This document shows positions 1 to 11,990 of a stretch of 64,000 nt of DNA, piece after piece (the first letter of the stretch is position 1; each line of letters begins with the position of its first letter). The position numbers were made by a program, and so were the translations under genes. The notes beneath the pieces are model-generated. The model was not told the origin of the DNA. It was given only the letters and a program-made list of their open reading frames with translations, and ran no database searches. The stretch is from Anaeramoeba ignava (taxonomy: Eukaryota > Metamonada > Anaeramoebidae). Location: NCBI GenBank assembly GCA_028826165.1, contig JAPDFW010000072.1, forward strand, positions 336,430-400,429, given 5' to 3'.

Positions 1-1056
1 CTTCACGAAGGAAACAAAAGAACATTTGATCTAATCAACCCAGAAAAAAAACGGAAAAAGAGAAAATACAAAAATTCTGGAGTATTACATTTACTTCATT
101 GCGAATTAATTCAAGAATATTCATTTTTAGATTATATCGCTGGAGGATGCGATATATCATTAATTGTAGCAATAGATTTCACAGCATCCAATGGAAATCC
201 TCAGATGCCTAACAGTTTACATTACATGGGAAACCCATACGAGCCTAACGAGTATGTAAAAGCAATCACAGCCGTAGGAGAAATTTTAGCATATTACGAT
301 TCAGACAAGATGTTTCCAGTATATGGATTTGGAGCGAAGATTCCACCACGCGGAGATGTGAGCCATTGCTTCCCATTGAATTTCAATTGGGAGAACGCAG
401 AGGTTCAAGGAGTTGGAGGAATTTTACAATCATATCAATTCGCACTTCAACAAGTCCGATTACACGGACCGACAATATTTGCAAACATCATTCGTGTTGC
501 AGCACAATTTGCAAGCCAACAAGTGACACAACAGAACCAACGATTCTTTATTCTTCTTATTATTACAGACGGTGTTATCAACGACATGGAGGCAACCATT
601 GATGAGATTGTTCGCGCTTCCGTTCTTCCACTTGCAATCGTTATTGTCGGCGTTGGAAATGCTGATTTTTCAAATATGGATGTTCTTGATGCTGATGATG
701 TTCCTTTAAAATCTTCTTGGGGAGAAACTATGCATCGTGATATCGTTAATTTTATCCCTTTTTCTGAGTATAAAAACAAACCAGTTTCCGAACTTGCTAA
801 AGCAACTTTGGAGGAAATTCCTCTCCAATTAACTTCCTTTTTCAAAATGAAAGGAATTGTTCCAAATCAAAGACCTCAAATGCAACAAGTCCAACAAATG
901 CAAACTAATCAACAAATGCCTAACCAACAAATGCCTAACCAACCAATGCAACCAAATCAACAAGTTCAACAAATTCCTCCTCCAAATCAACAAATGACAA
1001 ATCAACAACCTCAACATCAATCTTTCTATCAACCTCCTCCAAATCAAAATAACTAA
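1..1056 (+). CDS. Copine, 3' part (C2B end plus vWA/copine domain)
   Basis: The frame is open from base 1, so the 5' part (C2A and most of C2B) lies outside the window; 351 codons are present. The first ~25 residues match the end of a copine C2B domain (FDLINP, Lys-rich run, KYKNSG). The copine-type von Willebrand A domain follows: GGCDISLIVAIDFTASNGNP is the MIDAS-bearing strand with the copine-specific DFTASNG, then SLHYM, AVGEILAYYDSDKMFP, YGFGAKIPP, LLIITDGVINDM and IVGVGNADF. Copines are calcium-dependent phospholipid-binding proteins recruited from cytosol to membranes. The last ~70 residues form a Gln/Asn/Pro/Met-rich tail (repeated NQQMPNQ) not needed for the fold. The gene is tail-to-tail with the Rab gene on the other strand, 254 bp away. 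The family call is very secure; only the missing N-terminus is unknown. Confidence 0.95.
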   Translation, partial: LHEGNKRTFDLINPEKKRKKRKYKNSGVLHLLHCELIQEYSFLDYIAGGCDISLIVAIDFTASNGNPQMPNSLHYMGNPYEPNEYVKAITAVGEILAYYDSDKMFPVYGFGAKIPPRGDVSHCFPLNFNWENAEVQGVGGILQSYQFALQQVRLHGPTIFANIIRVAAQFASQQVTQQNQRFFILLIITDGVINDMEATIDEIVRASVLPLAIVIVGVGNADFSNMDVLDADDVPLKSSWGETMHRDIVNFIPFSEYKNKPVSELAKATLEEIPLQLTSFFKMKGIVPNQRPQMQQVQQMQTNQQMPNQQMPNQPMQPNQQVQQIPPPNQQMTNQQPQHQSFYQPPPNQNN

Positions 1057-1310
1057 TTCTTCCCTTTTTTTTCTTTTTGATTTTTCTTTTTCTTTTTCTT
1101 TTTCTTTTTCTCTTTTATTTTTTCTTTCTTTATTTTCATTTTGATTTTGATTTTCATTTTGATTTTCAATTTGCTTTGCTTTGCGAAAAAAAAATTAATT
1201 TTCTTAATTGATTTATTTTGTTTTTTTTGATTTGGATTCTTATTTTTTTTTTATTAAAGGGAAAAATAAAAAAAACAAAAAAAAAATTCCAATTTTTTAA
1301 ATTTTTTGAT

Positions 1311-3763
<2,453 letters not shown>

Positions 3764-4784
3764 TTTAATTTAATTTTAATTTTAATTTTAATTTTAATTT
3801 TAATTTTCGTTTTTTTTTTTAATAATAATAAAAGAATAAAAATTAAAAAAAGGGAGAAAAAAAAAATGATTAAAAAAAAAAGGAGAATTTTAATAATTTT
3901 TTTTTATTTTTTTTTTCATTTTTTTCATTTTTTTTTAAATTTGTAAATAATTTTTATTAAAATAAAAAAAATTTTTTTTTCCTCTTTTTATAAATTATTT
4001 AATTAAGTTTCTCAAGCATTTATTTAACAATTAAATGTTTTATCTTAATCACAACACTTTTATGCAGAATTTCATTTTACATTTATATAGAAATATAAAT
4101 CAAATCTAAATATAAATATAAATATAAATATAAATATAAATATAAATCTAAATATAAATATAAATATAAATATAAATATAAATATAAATATAAATATAAA
4201 TATAAATATAAATATAAATATAAATATAAATATAAATATAAATATAAATATAAATCAAAATATAAATATAAATATAAATATAAATATAAATATAAATCTA
4301 AATATAAATATAAATATAAATCTAAATCTAAATCTAAATCTAAATATAAATCTAAATATAAATATAAATCTAAATCTAAATATAAATATAAATATAAATA
4401 TAAATATAAATATAAATATAAATATAAATATAAATATAAATATAAATATAAATATAAATATTAATTTAATTATAAATATAAATTTAATTATAAATATAAA
4501 TATAAATGTAAATGTAAATATAAATATAAATATAAATATAAATATTTAAATATAAATATAAATATAAATATGAATATAAATATAAATATAAATATAAATA
4601 TAAATATAATTATAAATATAAATATAATTATAAATATAAATATAAATATAAATATAAATATAAATGTAAATGTAATTATAAATATAAATATAAATATAAA
4701 TATAAATATAAATATAAATATAAATATTAAAATTAAAATAATATTAAAATTATAATTAAAATTATAATTAAAATTATAATTAGG
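3764..4784. repeat. Intergenic region with an (AAATAT)n hexamer array
   Basis: The first ~330 nt are T-rich/A-rich spacer including a CATTTTTTTCATTTT run near 3915-3935. From about 4092 to 4734 the sequence is a hexamer array (TATAAA phase AAATAT) with variants AAATCT, AAATGT and AATTAT. It separates two divergent genes: Rab (-) starts at 3763 and Alba (+) at 4785. I see no gene in it. Confidence 0.85.
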
Positions 4785-6097
4785 ATGGAAAAATTTTCAC
4801 TTCAAAGAAAAACCAATCGAACAAGACCACAACCAGGAGAAATTAGAATTTCACCAAGATCAAGAAAAAATTGGATTTTTAGATTAATTTTAAGAAATTT
4901 AGAAAATAGAGACAAAGTGGAAGTAAGAGCAAGAGGTTCAGCTATTCATCATGCTCTTATCATTACAGAAAGAGTTAAACAAGTTATAAAAGATCTACAT
5001 CAAATTGTTGAGATTGGAGTTACTGAATTAAAATCTACATGGATTCCAAGAGAAGAAGGTCTTGATATGTACTTGTCTTCGAATTATTCAAGATTTATAA
5101 ATTAAATTCATTTATAAAATTAAAATTAAAATTAAAATTAAAATTAAAATTCATTTATAAAATTAAAATTAAAAATAAAATTAAATTAAAATTAAAATTA
5201 AAATTAAAATTCATTTATAAAATTCATTTATAAAATTAAAATTAAAATTAAAATTAAAATTAAAATTAAAATTAAAATTAAAATTAATATTAAAATTAAA
5301 ATTCATTTATTAAATTAAAATTAAAATTAAAATTAAAATTCAAATTAAAATTAAAATTAAAATTAAATTAAAATTAAAATTAAAATTAAAATTAAATTAA
5401 AATTAATATTCATTTATAAAATTAAAATTCATTTATAAAATTCATTTATAATATTAATTTTAATATTAAAATCGGATAAAAAATTAAATTGAAAAATAGT
5501 GTGGAAACAACAAAAAGAATCGAATACATCGTGATCCAGCTTTCTAAAACAGCACCCAAAGACACTAACATAGTTGGATATCAAGCACCACCAGGAAAAA
5601 TCTACTCAAGCCAAGACATATCATTTCCACGAAAAGATACAATCCGATCAAATTTCTCCAACAAACCAAATGATCAACAAAGATCAAGATTTTCAAATCA
5701 AAGAAGAAATCCAAGATCCCAAATGCCATTTGGAAATCGGCGAAGACCATTCAACCCACAAAGAGGATTCAGACAACCAATGATGAGACGAACAGGACAA
5801 ATGCCATTCCAATCAAGAAATTCACGTTTCCAAAGACCTCGAAACCCTCGAAACTTTCGAAATCAATTTTCACAAAGAACTCAGCCCTCTAGATCAAGAT
5901 TCCCCCAATCAAATCGTCGCCCTTTTAATCCTCAAAGACAGTTCAATAGACCAAGAGATAATTCAGGTAGATCTTTTAATAGAAATCGCTTGCCTCAAAC
6001 TTTCCCAATGATGGTTGCTTACCCTCCTTTCTACCCACAATTTTCCCCAAGAAGAAACCAATATTTCTCAGGAAGAAGACCTCCTCAAAGAGATTAA
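4785..6097 (+). CDS. Alba-domain nucleic-acid-binding protein with Arg-rich tail, two exons, 293 aa
   Basis: Exon 1 is 4785-5068 and exon 2 is 5500-6097, joined phase 2 with GT-AG borders so that EEGLD continues as IVETTKRIEYIVIQLSK. The joined sequence is a complete Alba domain (about residues 15-115), with the conserved central stretch AIHHALIITERVK and the terminal beta-strands restored only by splicing. The remaining ~180 residues are a basic disordered tail rich in Arg, Asn, Pro, Phe and Gln (RRPFNP, RPRNPRNFRN). This resembles the Alba proteins with RGG-type tails of other protists, which bind RNA and act in translation control or chromatin; the choice is not resolvable here. It could also serve as an RNase P/MRP subunit (the Rpp25 family belongs to Alba). 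The intron is 431 nt, lengthened by ATTAAA repeats. Confidence 0.9.
5069..5499 (+). repeat. Repeat-rich intron of the Alba gene
   Basis: The 431-nt intron runs from donor GTACTT to acceptor AATAG. Most of it is AATTAAA hexamer repeat (ATTAAA) interspersed with ATTCATTTATAAA blocks. It contains no G apart from the splice sites and a few near its ends. Confidence 0.85.
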
Positions 6098-6467
6098 TCG
6101 CAAGCTTGCTTCTTTTTTAATTCTCATTGTCGTTATTTAGCGACTAAACAAAAACCACTTTTTTCTTTTTTTAAAAAATTTTCCAAAAGAAAAAAATCAT
6201 TTTTTTCAATAATAAAAAAACTTCTTCAAAAACTGGAATATTAACAAAATTAATTCTCAATTCAAAATTCCAGTCTCAAAATCAACTTCGCTTTTAATTT
6301 TTTTGATTAATAATTTTAAAAAAATTTTTTTCATTTTTTTTTTTCATTTTTTTTTTTCCTTTTTTTTTTAAAGTTTAACGAATTCAAAATAATTCAAATT
6401 CTTTTGAAATTATTTTTGAAATTAATTTTTCTACAAAATTTACAATTCTTTTCAAAATCAAAAATAA
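6098..6467. promoter_or_regulatory. Spacer upstream of DNA2 with T-tract/CATTTT element
   Basis: This 370-bp stretch lies between the Alba and DNA2 genes on the same strand. It has a short GC-richer start with an imperfect inverted repeat (GTCGTTATTTAGCGAC near 6129-6144), then T-rich DNA with two TTTTTCATTTTTTTTT runs at about 6325-6370, roughly 100-140 nt before the DNA2 start codon. The same T-rich CATTTT block precedes most genes in the window, so a core-promoter role is inferred. Confidence 0.4.
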
Positions 6468-9400
6468 ATGAACAAACAAATAAAAAATAAACCAAATTAT
6501 GTTCAAATCAAAAATCAAGAAAAATACATGATCAAATCGATCATCAAAAACAAAACCAACCGCTATTTCGTCTTAAGACACGCAACCGAGGGAACATTAT
6601 CAGTTGTTGTGCCGAAAGGGAAGTGGCGAAACTCGATACTAAATGTGGGGAATTATGTGAGAATTTTCATATCGCCTGAGAATTGCGATTACAAACAAAA
6701 AGAGTATTTTTGTTTAACAAACACAGATATTATGATTGTCGAACCGGATGTGCTAGTGAATGTAACAACGGTTCATCAGAGCGAGTGGTGTTTGCGTAAA
6801 GTGGTTCTGTCTCAAAAATTCCCTAGAAGTTATAATGAGTTAACCGAAGCCACTTTATTAGTCGGAAATATTTTGCATCTCATTTTCCAAAAATTCCTTC
6901 AGTTCGCCTTGATCTCCTGCGACCATTCTCTTCTTGAGAAAATTGTCCGTGAAGTCATCTTGGAGAACTGGGAGTCAATGCTTCTTTCTCCAACAACACA
7001 AGTCAACCAATTAATTTCCGAAATTTTCAAAAGTATCCCCCATTTTTTGGATTGGCGAAAATCCTTTTTTATTGACAGTTCGGAGATCTTGTTTGAATCA
7101 GATCGCTTGGTTCGCTTCAAATGCCTGAATTTGCTCAGCTCAGAAGAGTCTGTTTGGTCTCCTTTGTTGGGATTGAAAGGTCGACTTGATGCTGTAATTG
7201 AGACGTTATTTTTCCCGAATCTGTCAAATCAAATACAAAATTCCGATCAGATCCAAAAAAACCCTTTTTTGAGTTCCGAAGAGAAGGAACAATCCCAACA
7301 GCAAATCGCTATTCTTCCTTTGGAACTCAAAAACTCCACAAAAATGAACGCTTCGTCTCACTTGGCTCAAGTCGTTCTTTATCTGCAGCTCTTAAAAAAC
7401 CGTTATCTTCAGGATATCCCTTGTGGTCTTCTTCATTACCTCCCTCTAAAACCCCAGCAATCTATGCTTGGAGTGGAACATAATCAACATGTTCTTGTCG
7501 ATCTCATGATCCAAAGAAATAAGATTGTTGATTCTTTCAAACAAAACCATTTGCCAGATTTCGATGATCCTTCAAGATTCAAATGCCAAAAATGTGGATT
7601 TCGTAAAATTTGTGGGATTTTTGAACAACTTGACCACGATCCATTTACACAACCTCAATTTGATTTAACATCTTCTCAAGAATTACTTTCTCAGAACCAC
7701 GTTAACTTTCTTAAGAAATGGAATCGGTTGATCAATCTTGAGGAAAATGAACTCATCTCAACTCAACAGAACATTTGGATCCAAAAGAGAAGTGAACGAG
7801 AAAGTTTGGGGTTAACAATAACAAGATTATCACTGATTCAAGACTCTGTTTCGACACGATTCACATGGATTTATAAGTTCTATAGAGCTCCCGATCCAAA
7901 AATGAATTCAAAAGGGAAAAAACAGGAATCTTTATTAAAAATGGATCATTTTTCTGAAGGAACTCGAGTAATAATATCCGAAGATTTTTTGGAAGATGAA
8001 GAGTTTTCCAAATTTTACTCAAATAAAATTGGTATTTGTGAAGGATATATTGTTGCTCTTTCTCGTTATACTATTGAAATTGAAGTTCATCAAAGAATTT
8101 TTTGGCTTGACAAGAAAAATCAACAAGAAAATCAGTTTTGGAGATTGGATTGTTCAGAACATACTCATTCTCTTTCTCTTGCTAGAGATAATTTGTTCAA
8201 ATTATTTTCAGAACCTTCTAATTTAGGTCTTCGTGAAATGGTTGTTGATCTTAATTCTCCTCAATTTATGAATGAAAACAAAACAAATATAAATAATCTA
8301 TTCAAAAATAATCAAAATCAATTAATTTTAAATCAACTTCAAGAAAGCTCACTGAAAAATCAATTCCAAATAAATTCTTTATTAAATTCAAATCCAAAAC
8401 CAAATTTAAATTTATCAAATTCACTAAATAATAATAACAATCAATTAGAAACAAAATATCAAGAAAAATCTCCACAAATTAAATTGATTCCATTGAATTT
8501 CCATAATTCAAATCAAAATTTAAATTCAAATTTAAATTCAAATTCAAATCAAAATTTAAATCAAAAATTAAATCAAAATCTAAATTTAAATCTAAATTCA
8601 AATTCAAATCAAAATTCAAATTCAAACCAAAATTCAAATCAAAATTCAAATTCAAATTCAAATTCAAATCAAAATTCAAATCAAAATTTAAATTCAAATT
8701 TAAATCAAAATTTAAATCAAAATTCAAATCAAAATTCAAAATTAAATTCAAACCAAAATCAAAATTCAAATCAAAATTTAAATTTAAATCGATTTAAAAG
8801 TTTCTCACCTTTAACAATAAAGATAAACCAAAATTTAAATCAAAACAAGAATATGTTACCTTTAACTCCTCTCAAACTCAATCCTTTATTTAATCAAAAT
8901 TCAAATTCAAATTCAAATTCAAATTCAAATTCAAATCAAAAGAAATTTAATCCTCAACCTTTAACAAAATTAAAGCTCAAACCTTTACTAAATTTAAATC
9001 AAAACCAAAATCAAACTTTAAATTTAAATTCAAATCCAAAACCAAATTCAAATTCAAATCAAAATTTAAATTTAAATTTAAATTTATCAAATTCAAAACA
9101 AAATTTAAATTTAAATTTATCAAATTCAAAACCAAATTTAAATTTAAATTTATCAAATTCAAAACAAAATTTAAATTTAAATTTATCAAATTCAAATCCA
9201 AATTCAAATCAAAATCAAAATTTAAATTTAAATTTATCAAATTCAAAACAAAATTCAAATTCAAAACCAAATTCAAATTCAAAACAAAATTTAAATTTAA
9301 ATTCAAATTCAAAACAAATAAATCCTTTAAATCAATTAGAAACAAAATATCAAGAAAAATCTCCACAAATTAAATTGATTAAATTGAATTTTCATAATTC

Positions 9401-11933
9401 AAATTCAAATTCAAATTCAAATTCAAATTCAAATTCAAATTCAAATTCAAATTCAAATTTAAATTCAAATTCAAATTCAAATAAAAATTCAAATTTATAT
9501 CAAAATTCAAATTCAAATTCAAATTCAAATTCAAATTCAAATTCAAATTCAAATTCAAATTCAAATTTATATCAAAATTCAAATTCAAATTCAAATTCAA
9601 ATAAAAATTTAAAGTTATATCAAAAAATCGATCTCGAATTGGAAAATTTAAAAAAAGAACAAACACTGCTTAATTTATCACAAAAAAGAATTGAAAAATT
9701 ATCAAAGTTTCTGAACGAAGATCAACTAGAAGCAATCAAAAAAGTTCTCTTATCACAAAACTACACATTAATATTAGGATTCCCAGGAACAGGAAAAACA
9801 ACACTAATATCTGAATTAATAAAAATTCTCATTTCAAACAATAAATCTGTTCTTCTTTCTGCATTTACTAATATTGCAGTTGATAATGTTCTTCTCAAAA
9901 TCAAAGATTTTTTCCAAAAACATTCAACAAAATTCATTCGAATTGGAAGTTCACAACGAACCCACAAAGAAATATACGAATTCACACTTGAAAACATGGT
10001 GAAATCAATGGATCCAGAAAATATTGAAGAATCATTTGTAATAAACTTCCGAGAAAACCTTGAAAAAATCCAACTTGTGGCAACAACAACATCTGGAATG
10101 AATCATAATTTTTTTCGAACAAGAAAATCACATTTTGATTTCTGCATCATTGATGAAGCAAGCCAAGTCTCTGTTCCCAACACAATAGGACCGCTACTTT
10201 ATGCAGAGAAATTTGTTCTTGTTGGGGATCAAAATCAACTCCCTCCGCTTGTGATTAATCCGATTGCAAGAGCAGAGGGATTATCAACGAGTCTTTTTGA
10301 AACTCTTTATGTTCATCATCCAGAATCAAGTGTTTCTCTCACAACCCAATATCGGATGAACCAAGAAATCATGTCTGTTGCAAATGAACTATTTTACAAC
10401 CACAAACTAAGGTGTCCGAATAGTTTAATTTCGTCTGCTAAATTATCCCTCAATTTCTCTTCTCAAATCCTGTCAACTTTTTTCAATCCAAAAATTCCGT
10501 TAGAAATTTTAAAAGCAATTGATCCTGATCTTCCCGTTTTATTTATTGACACACAAAAGGATTCTTCATTTCGAGAAACTCATGATTCAGGCTCCCTTTA
10601 TAACATAAAAGAAGCTGAATTAACTCTTGGTATTTTGAATGCATTTGCCATTTCGGGACTTTCTGGTTCTGATATTGGAGTTATTTCTCCTTATAATGCC
10701 CAAGTCAAAATTCTTAAGCATATGATTAAGTCTTCCAAATCTCAAAATCTTATCAAAAGTCAATCTTCAAATTCTTCTCCTTCTCTTATTAATTCTTCAA
10801 ATGATTTGGATGGTCTTGAAATTCATACTATTGATTCTTATCAAGGAAGAGATAAGGAATGTTTAATTATTACTTTTGTTAGATCAAATGATAGAAAGGA
10901 AATTGGTACTTTAATTCCTGATTGGAGGAGGATTAATGTTGCTTTGACTAGAGCTAAAAAAAAATTGATTATGATTGGTGATTTGAATACTTTGGATAAT
11001 TGTGATTTTATATCAAAATTGGCTAATCTTGTTAGAAAAAATAAATGGGTTTTTGAGATTACAAATTTAGAACCAAATTTACAAGAAAATTTAAATCAAA
11101 TTGAAAATTTAAATCAAAATCAAAATCAAATTCAAATTGAAAATTTAAATCAAATTGAAAATTTAAATCAAAATCAAATTCAAATTGAAAATTTAAATCA
11201 AAACCAAAATCAAATTCAAAATTTAAATCAAATTGAAAATTTAAATCAAAATCAAAATCAAATTCAAATTGAAAATTTAAATCAAAATTTAAATCAAAAT
11301 CAAAATCAAAATCAAAATCAAATTGAAAATTTAAATCAAATTGAAAATTTAAATCAAAATTTATATCAAAATCAAATTGAAAATTTAAATCAAATTGAAA
11401 ATTTAAATCAAAATCAAAATTTAAATCAAAATCAAAATCAAATTCAAATTGAAAATTTAAATCAAAATCAAAATTTAAATCAAAATGAAAATTTAAATCA
11501 AATTCAAAATCAAATTCAAAACCAAAATCAAAATCAAAATCAAATTCAAATTGAAAATTTAAATCAAAACCAAATTCAAATTGAAATTGAAAATTTAAAT
11601 CAAATTGAAAATTTAAATCAAAATCAAAATCAAAATCAAAATCAAAATCAAAATTTAAATCAAAATCAAAATTTAAATCAAAATCAAATTGAAAATTTAA
11701 ATCAAAATCAAATTCAAATTCAAATTGAAAATTTAAATCAAATTGAAAATTTAAATCAAATTGAAAATTTAAATCAAATTGAAAATTTAAATCAAATTGA
11801 AAATCAAAATAAAAATCAAAATGAAAAGGAAAAAAATTTATTAAAAAATTCTGAAACAAGAAAAAGAGAACAAAATTTTAATTCAATTTGTACTTTTTAT
11901 AATGAAAAAAGAAACAAACTTTCTCAAAATTAA
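6468..11933 (+). CDS. DNA2: DNA2-type nuclease-helicase with giant Asn-rich insert, 1821 aa
   Basis: Single exon. The N-terminal half is a RecB-like Fe-S nuclease: the four cluster cysteines are C108 (EWCLRK) and C373, C376, C382 (CQKCGFRKIC), with the CX2CX5C spacing of DNA2. Between them are GLKGRLDAVIE and LPLELKNSTK, the Asp and ExK nuclease motifs. The C-terminal helicase (about residues 1075-1530) is SF1B: Walker A GFPGTGKT at 1104-1111, DEAS at 1229-1232, GDQNQLPPLV, TQYRMN, TIDSYQGRDKE and NVALTRAKKKL. DNA2 trims long Okazaki flaps and resects breaks together with RPA and RecQ/MRN. Unusual: about 450 residues of Asn/Ser/Gln/Leu-rich sequence (604-1057) separate the two domains, and a ~280-residue LNQIEN-type tail ends the protein, making it much longer than typical DNA2 (1000-1500 aa). 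Both catalytic domains look intact. Confidence 0.94.
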   Translation: MNKQIKNKPNYVQIKNQEKYMIKSIIKNKTNRYFVLRHATEGTLSVVVPKGKWRNSILNVGNYVRIFISPENCDYKQKEYFCLTNTDIMIVEPDVLVNVTTVHQSEWCLRKVVLSQKFPRSYNELTEATLLVGNILHLIFQKFLQFALISCDHSLLEKIVREVILENWESMLLSPTTQVNQLISEIFKSIPHFLDWRKSFFIDSSEILFESDRLVRFKCLNLLSSEESVWSPLLGLKGRLDAVIETLFFPNLSNQIQNSDQIQKNPFLSSEEKEQSQQQIAILPLELKNSTKMNASSHLAQVVLYLQLLKNRYLQDIPCGLLHYLPLKPQQSMLGVEHNQHVLVDLMIQRNKIVDSFKQNHLPDFDDPSRFKCQKCGFRKICGIFEQLDHDPFTQPQFDLTSSQELLSQNHVNFLKKWNRLINLEENELISTQQNIWIQKRSERESLGLTITRLSLIQDSVSTRFTWIYKFYRAPDPKMNSKGKKQESLLKMDHFSEGTRVIISEDFLEDEEFSKFYSNKIGICEGYIVALSRYTIEIEVHQRIFWLDKKNQQENQFWRLDCSEHTHSLSLARDNLFKLFSEPSNLGLREMVVDLNSPQFMNENKTNINNLFKNNQNQLILNQLQESSLKNQFQINSLLNSNPKPNLNLSNSLNNNNNQLETKYQEKSPQIKLIPLNFHNSNQNLNSNLNSNSNQNLNQKLNQNLNLNLNSNSNQNSNSNQNSNQNSNSNSNSNQNSNQNLNSNLNQNLNQNSNQNSKLNSNQNQNSNQNLNLNRFKSFSPLTIKINQNLNQNKNMLPLTPLKLNPLFNQNSNSNSNSNSNSNQKKFNPQPLTKLKLKPLLNLNQNQNQTLNLNSNPKPNSNSNQNLNLNLNLSNSKQNLNLNLSNSKPNLNLNLSNSKQNLNLNLSNSNPNSNQNQNLNLNLSNSKQNSNSKPNSNSKQNLNLNSNSKQINPLNQLETKYQEKSPQIKLIKLNFHNSNSNSNSNSNSNSNSNSNSNLNSNSNSNKNSNLYQNSNSNSNSNSNSNSNSNSNSNLYQNSNSNSNSNKNLKLYQKIDLELENLKKEQTLLNLSQKRIEKLSKFLNEDQLEAIKKVLLSQNYTLILGFPGTGKTTLISELIKILISNNKSVLLSAFTNIAVDNVLLKIKDFFQKHSTKFIRIGSSQRTHKEIYEFTLENMVKSMDPENIEESFVINFRENLEKIQLVATTTSGMNHNFFRTRKSHFDFCIIDEASQVSVPNTIGPLLYAEKFVLVGDQNQLPPLVINPIARAEGLSTSLFETLYVHHPESSVSLTTQYRMNQEIMSVANELFYNHKLRCPNSLISSAKLSLNFSSQILSTFFNPKIPLEILKAIDPDLPVLFIDTQKDSSFRETHDSGSLYNIKEAELTLGILNAFAISGLSGSDIGVISPYNAQVKILKHMIKSSKSQNLIKSQSSNSSPSLINSSNDLDGLEIHTIDSYQGRDKECLIITFVRSNDRKEIGTLIPDWRRINVALTRAKKKLIMIGDLNTLDNCDFISKLANLVRKNKWVFEITNLEPNLQENLNQIENLNQNQNQIQIENLNQIENLNQNQIQIENLNQNQNQIQNLNQIENLNQNQNQIQIENLNQNLNQNQNQNQNQIENLNQIENLNQNLYQNQIENLNQIENLNQNQNLNQNQNQIQIENLNQNQNLNQNENLNQIQNQIQNQNQNQNQIQIENLNQNQIQIEIENLNQIENLNQNQNQNQNQNQNLNQNQNLNQNQIENLNQNQIQIQIENLNQIENLNQIENLNQIENLNQIENQNKNQNEKEKNLLKNSETRKREQNFNSICTFYNEKRNKLSQN
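8281..9620 (+). repeat. Coding hexamer repeats in the DNA2 insert
   Basis: In-frame AAATTC, AAATCA and AAATTT hexamers encode NS, NQ and NL runs. Embedded in them is a two-copy longer motif (8446-8510 and 9332-9395) encoding LETKYQEKSPQIKLI, plus three PLTxLKLxPL-like segments. The whole stretch stays in frame with the helicase downstream. Confidence 0.85.
11060..11830 (+). repeat. Coding LNQIEN/NQNQ repeat tail of DNA2
   Basis: A run of AAATTTAAATCAAATTGA and AAATCA units encodes a low-complexity tail of Leu, Asn, Gln, Ile and Glu after the last helicase motif. The opposite strand is also open here because the units avoid stops, but that frame is a shadow. Confidence 0.85.
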
Positions 11934-11990
11934 TTAATTTGTTAATTAGTTAATTAATAAAAAATTTTTCAATTTTTTAATTTTAAAATT

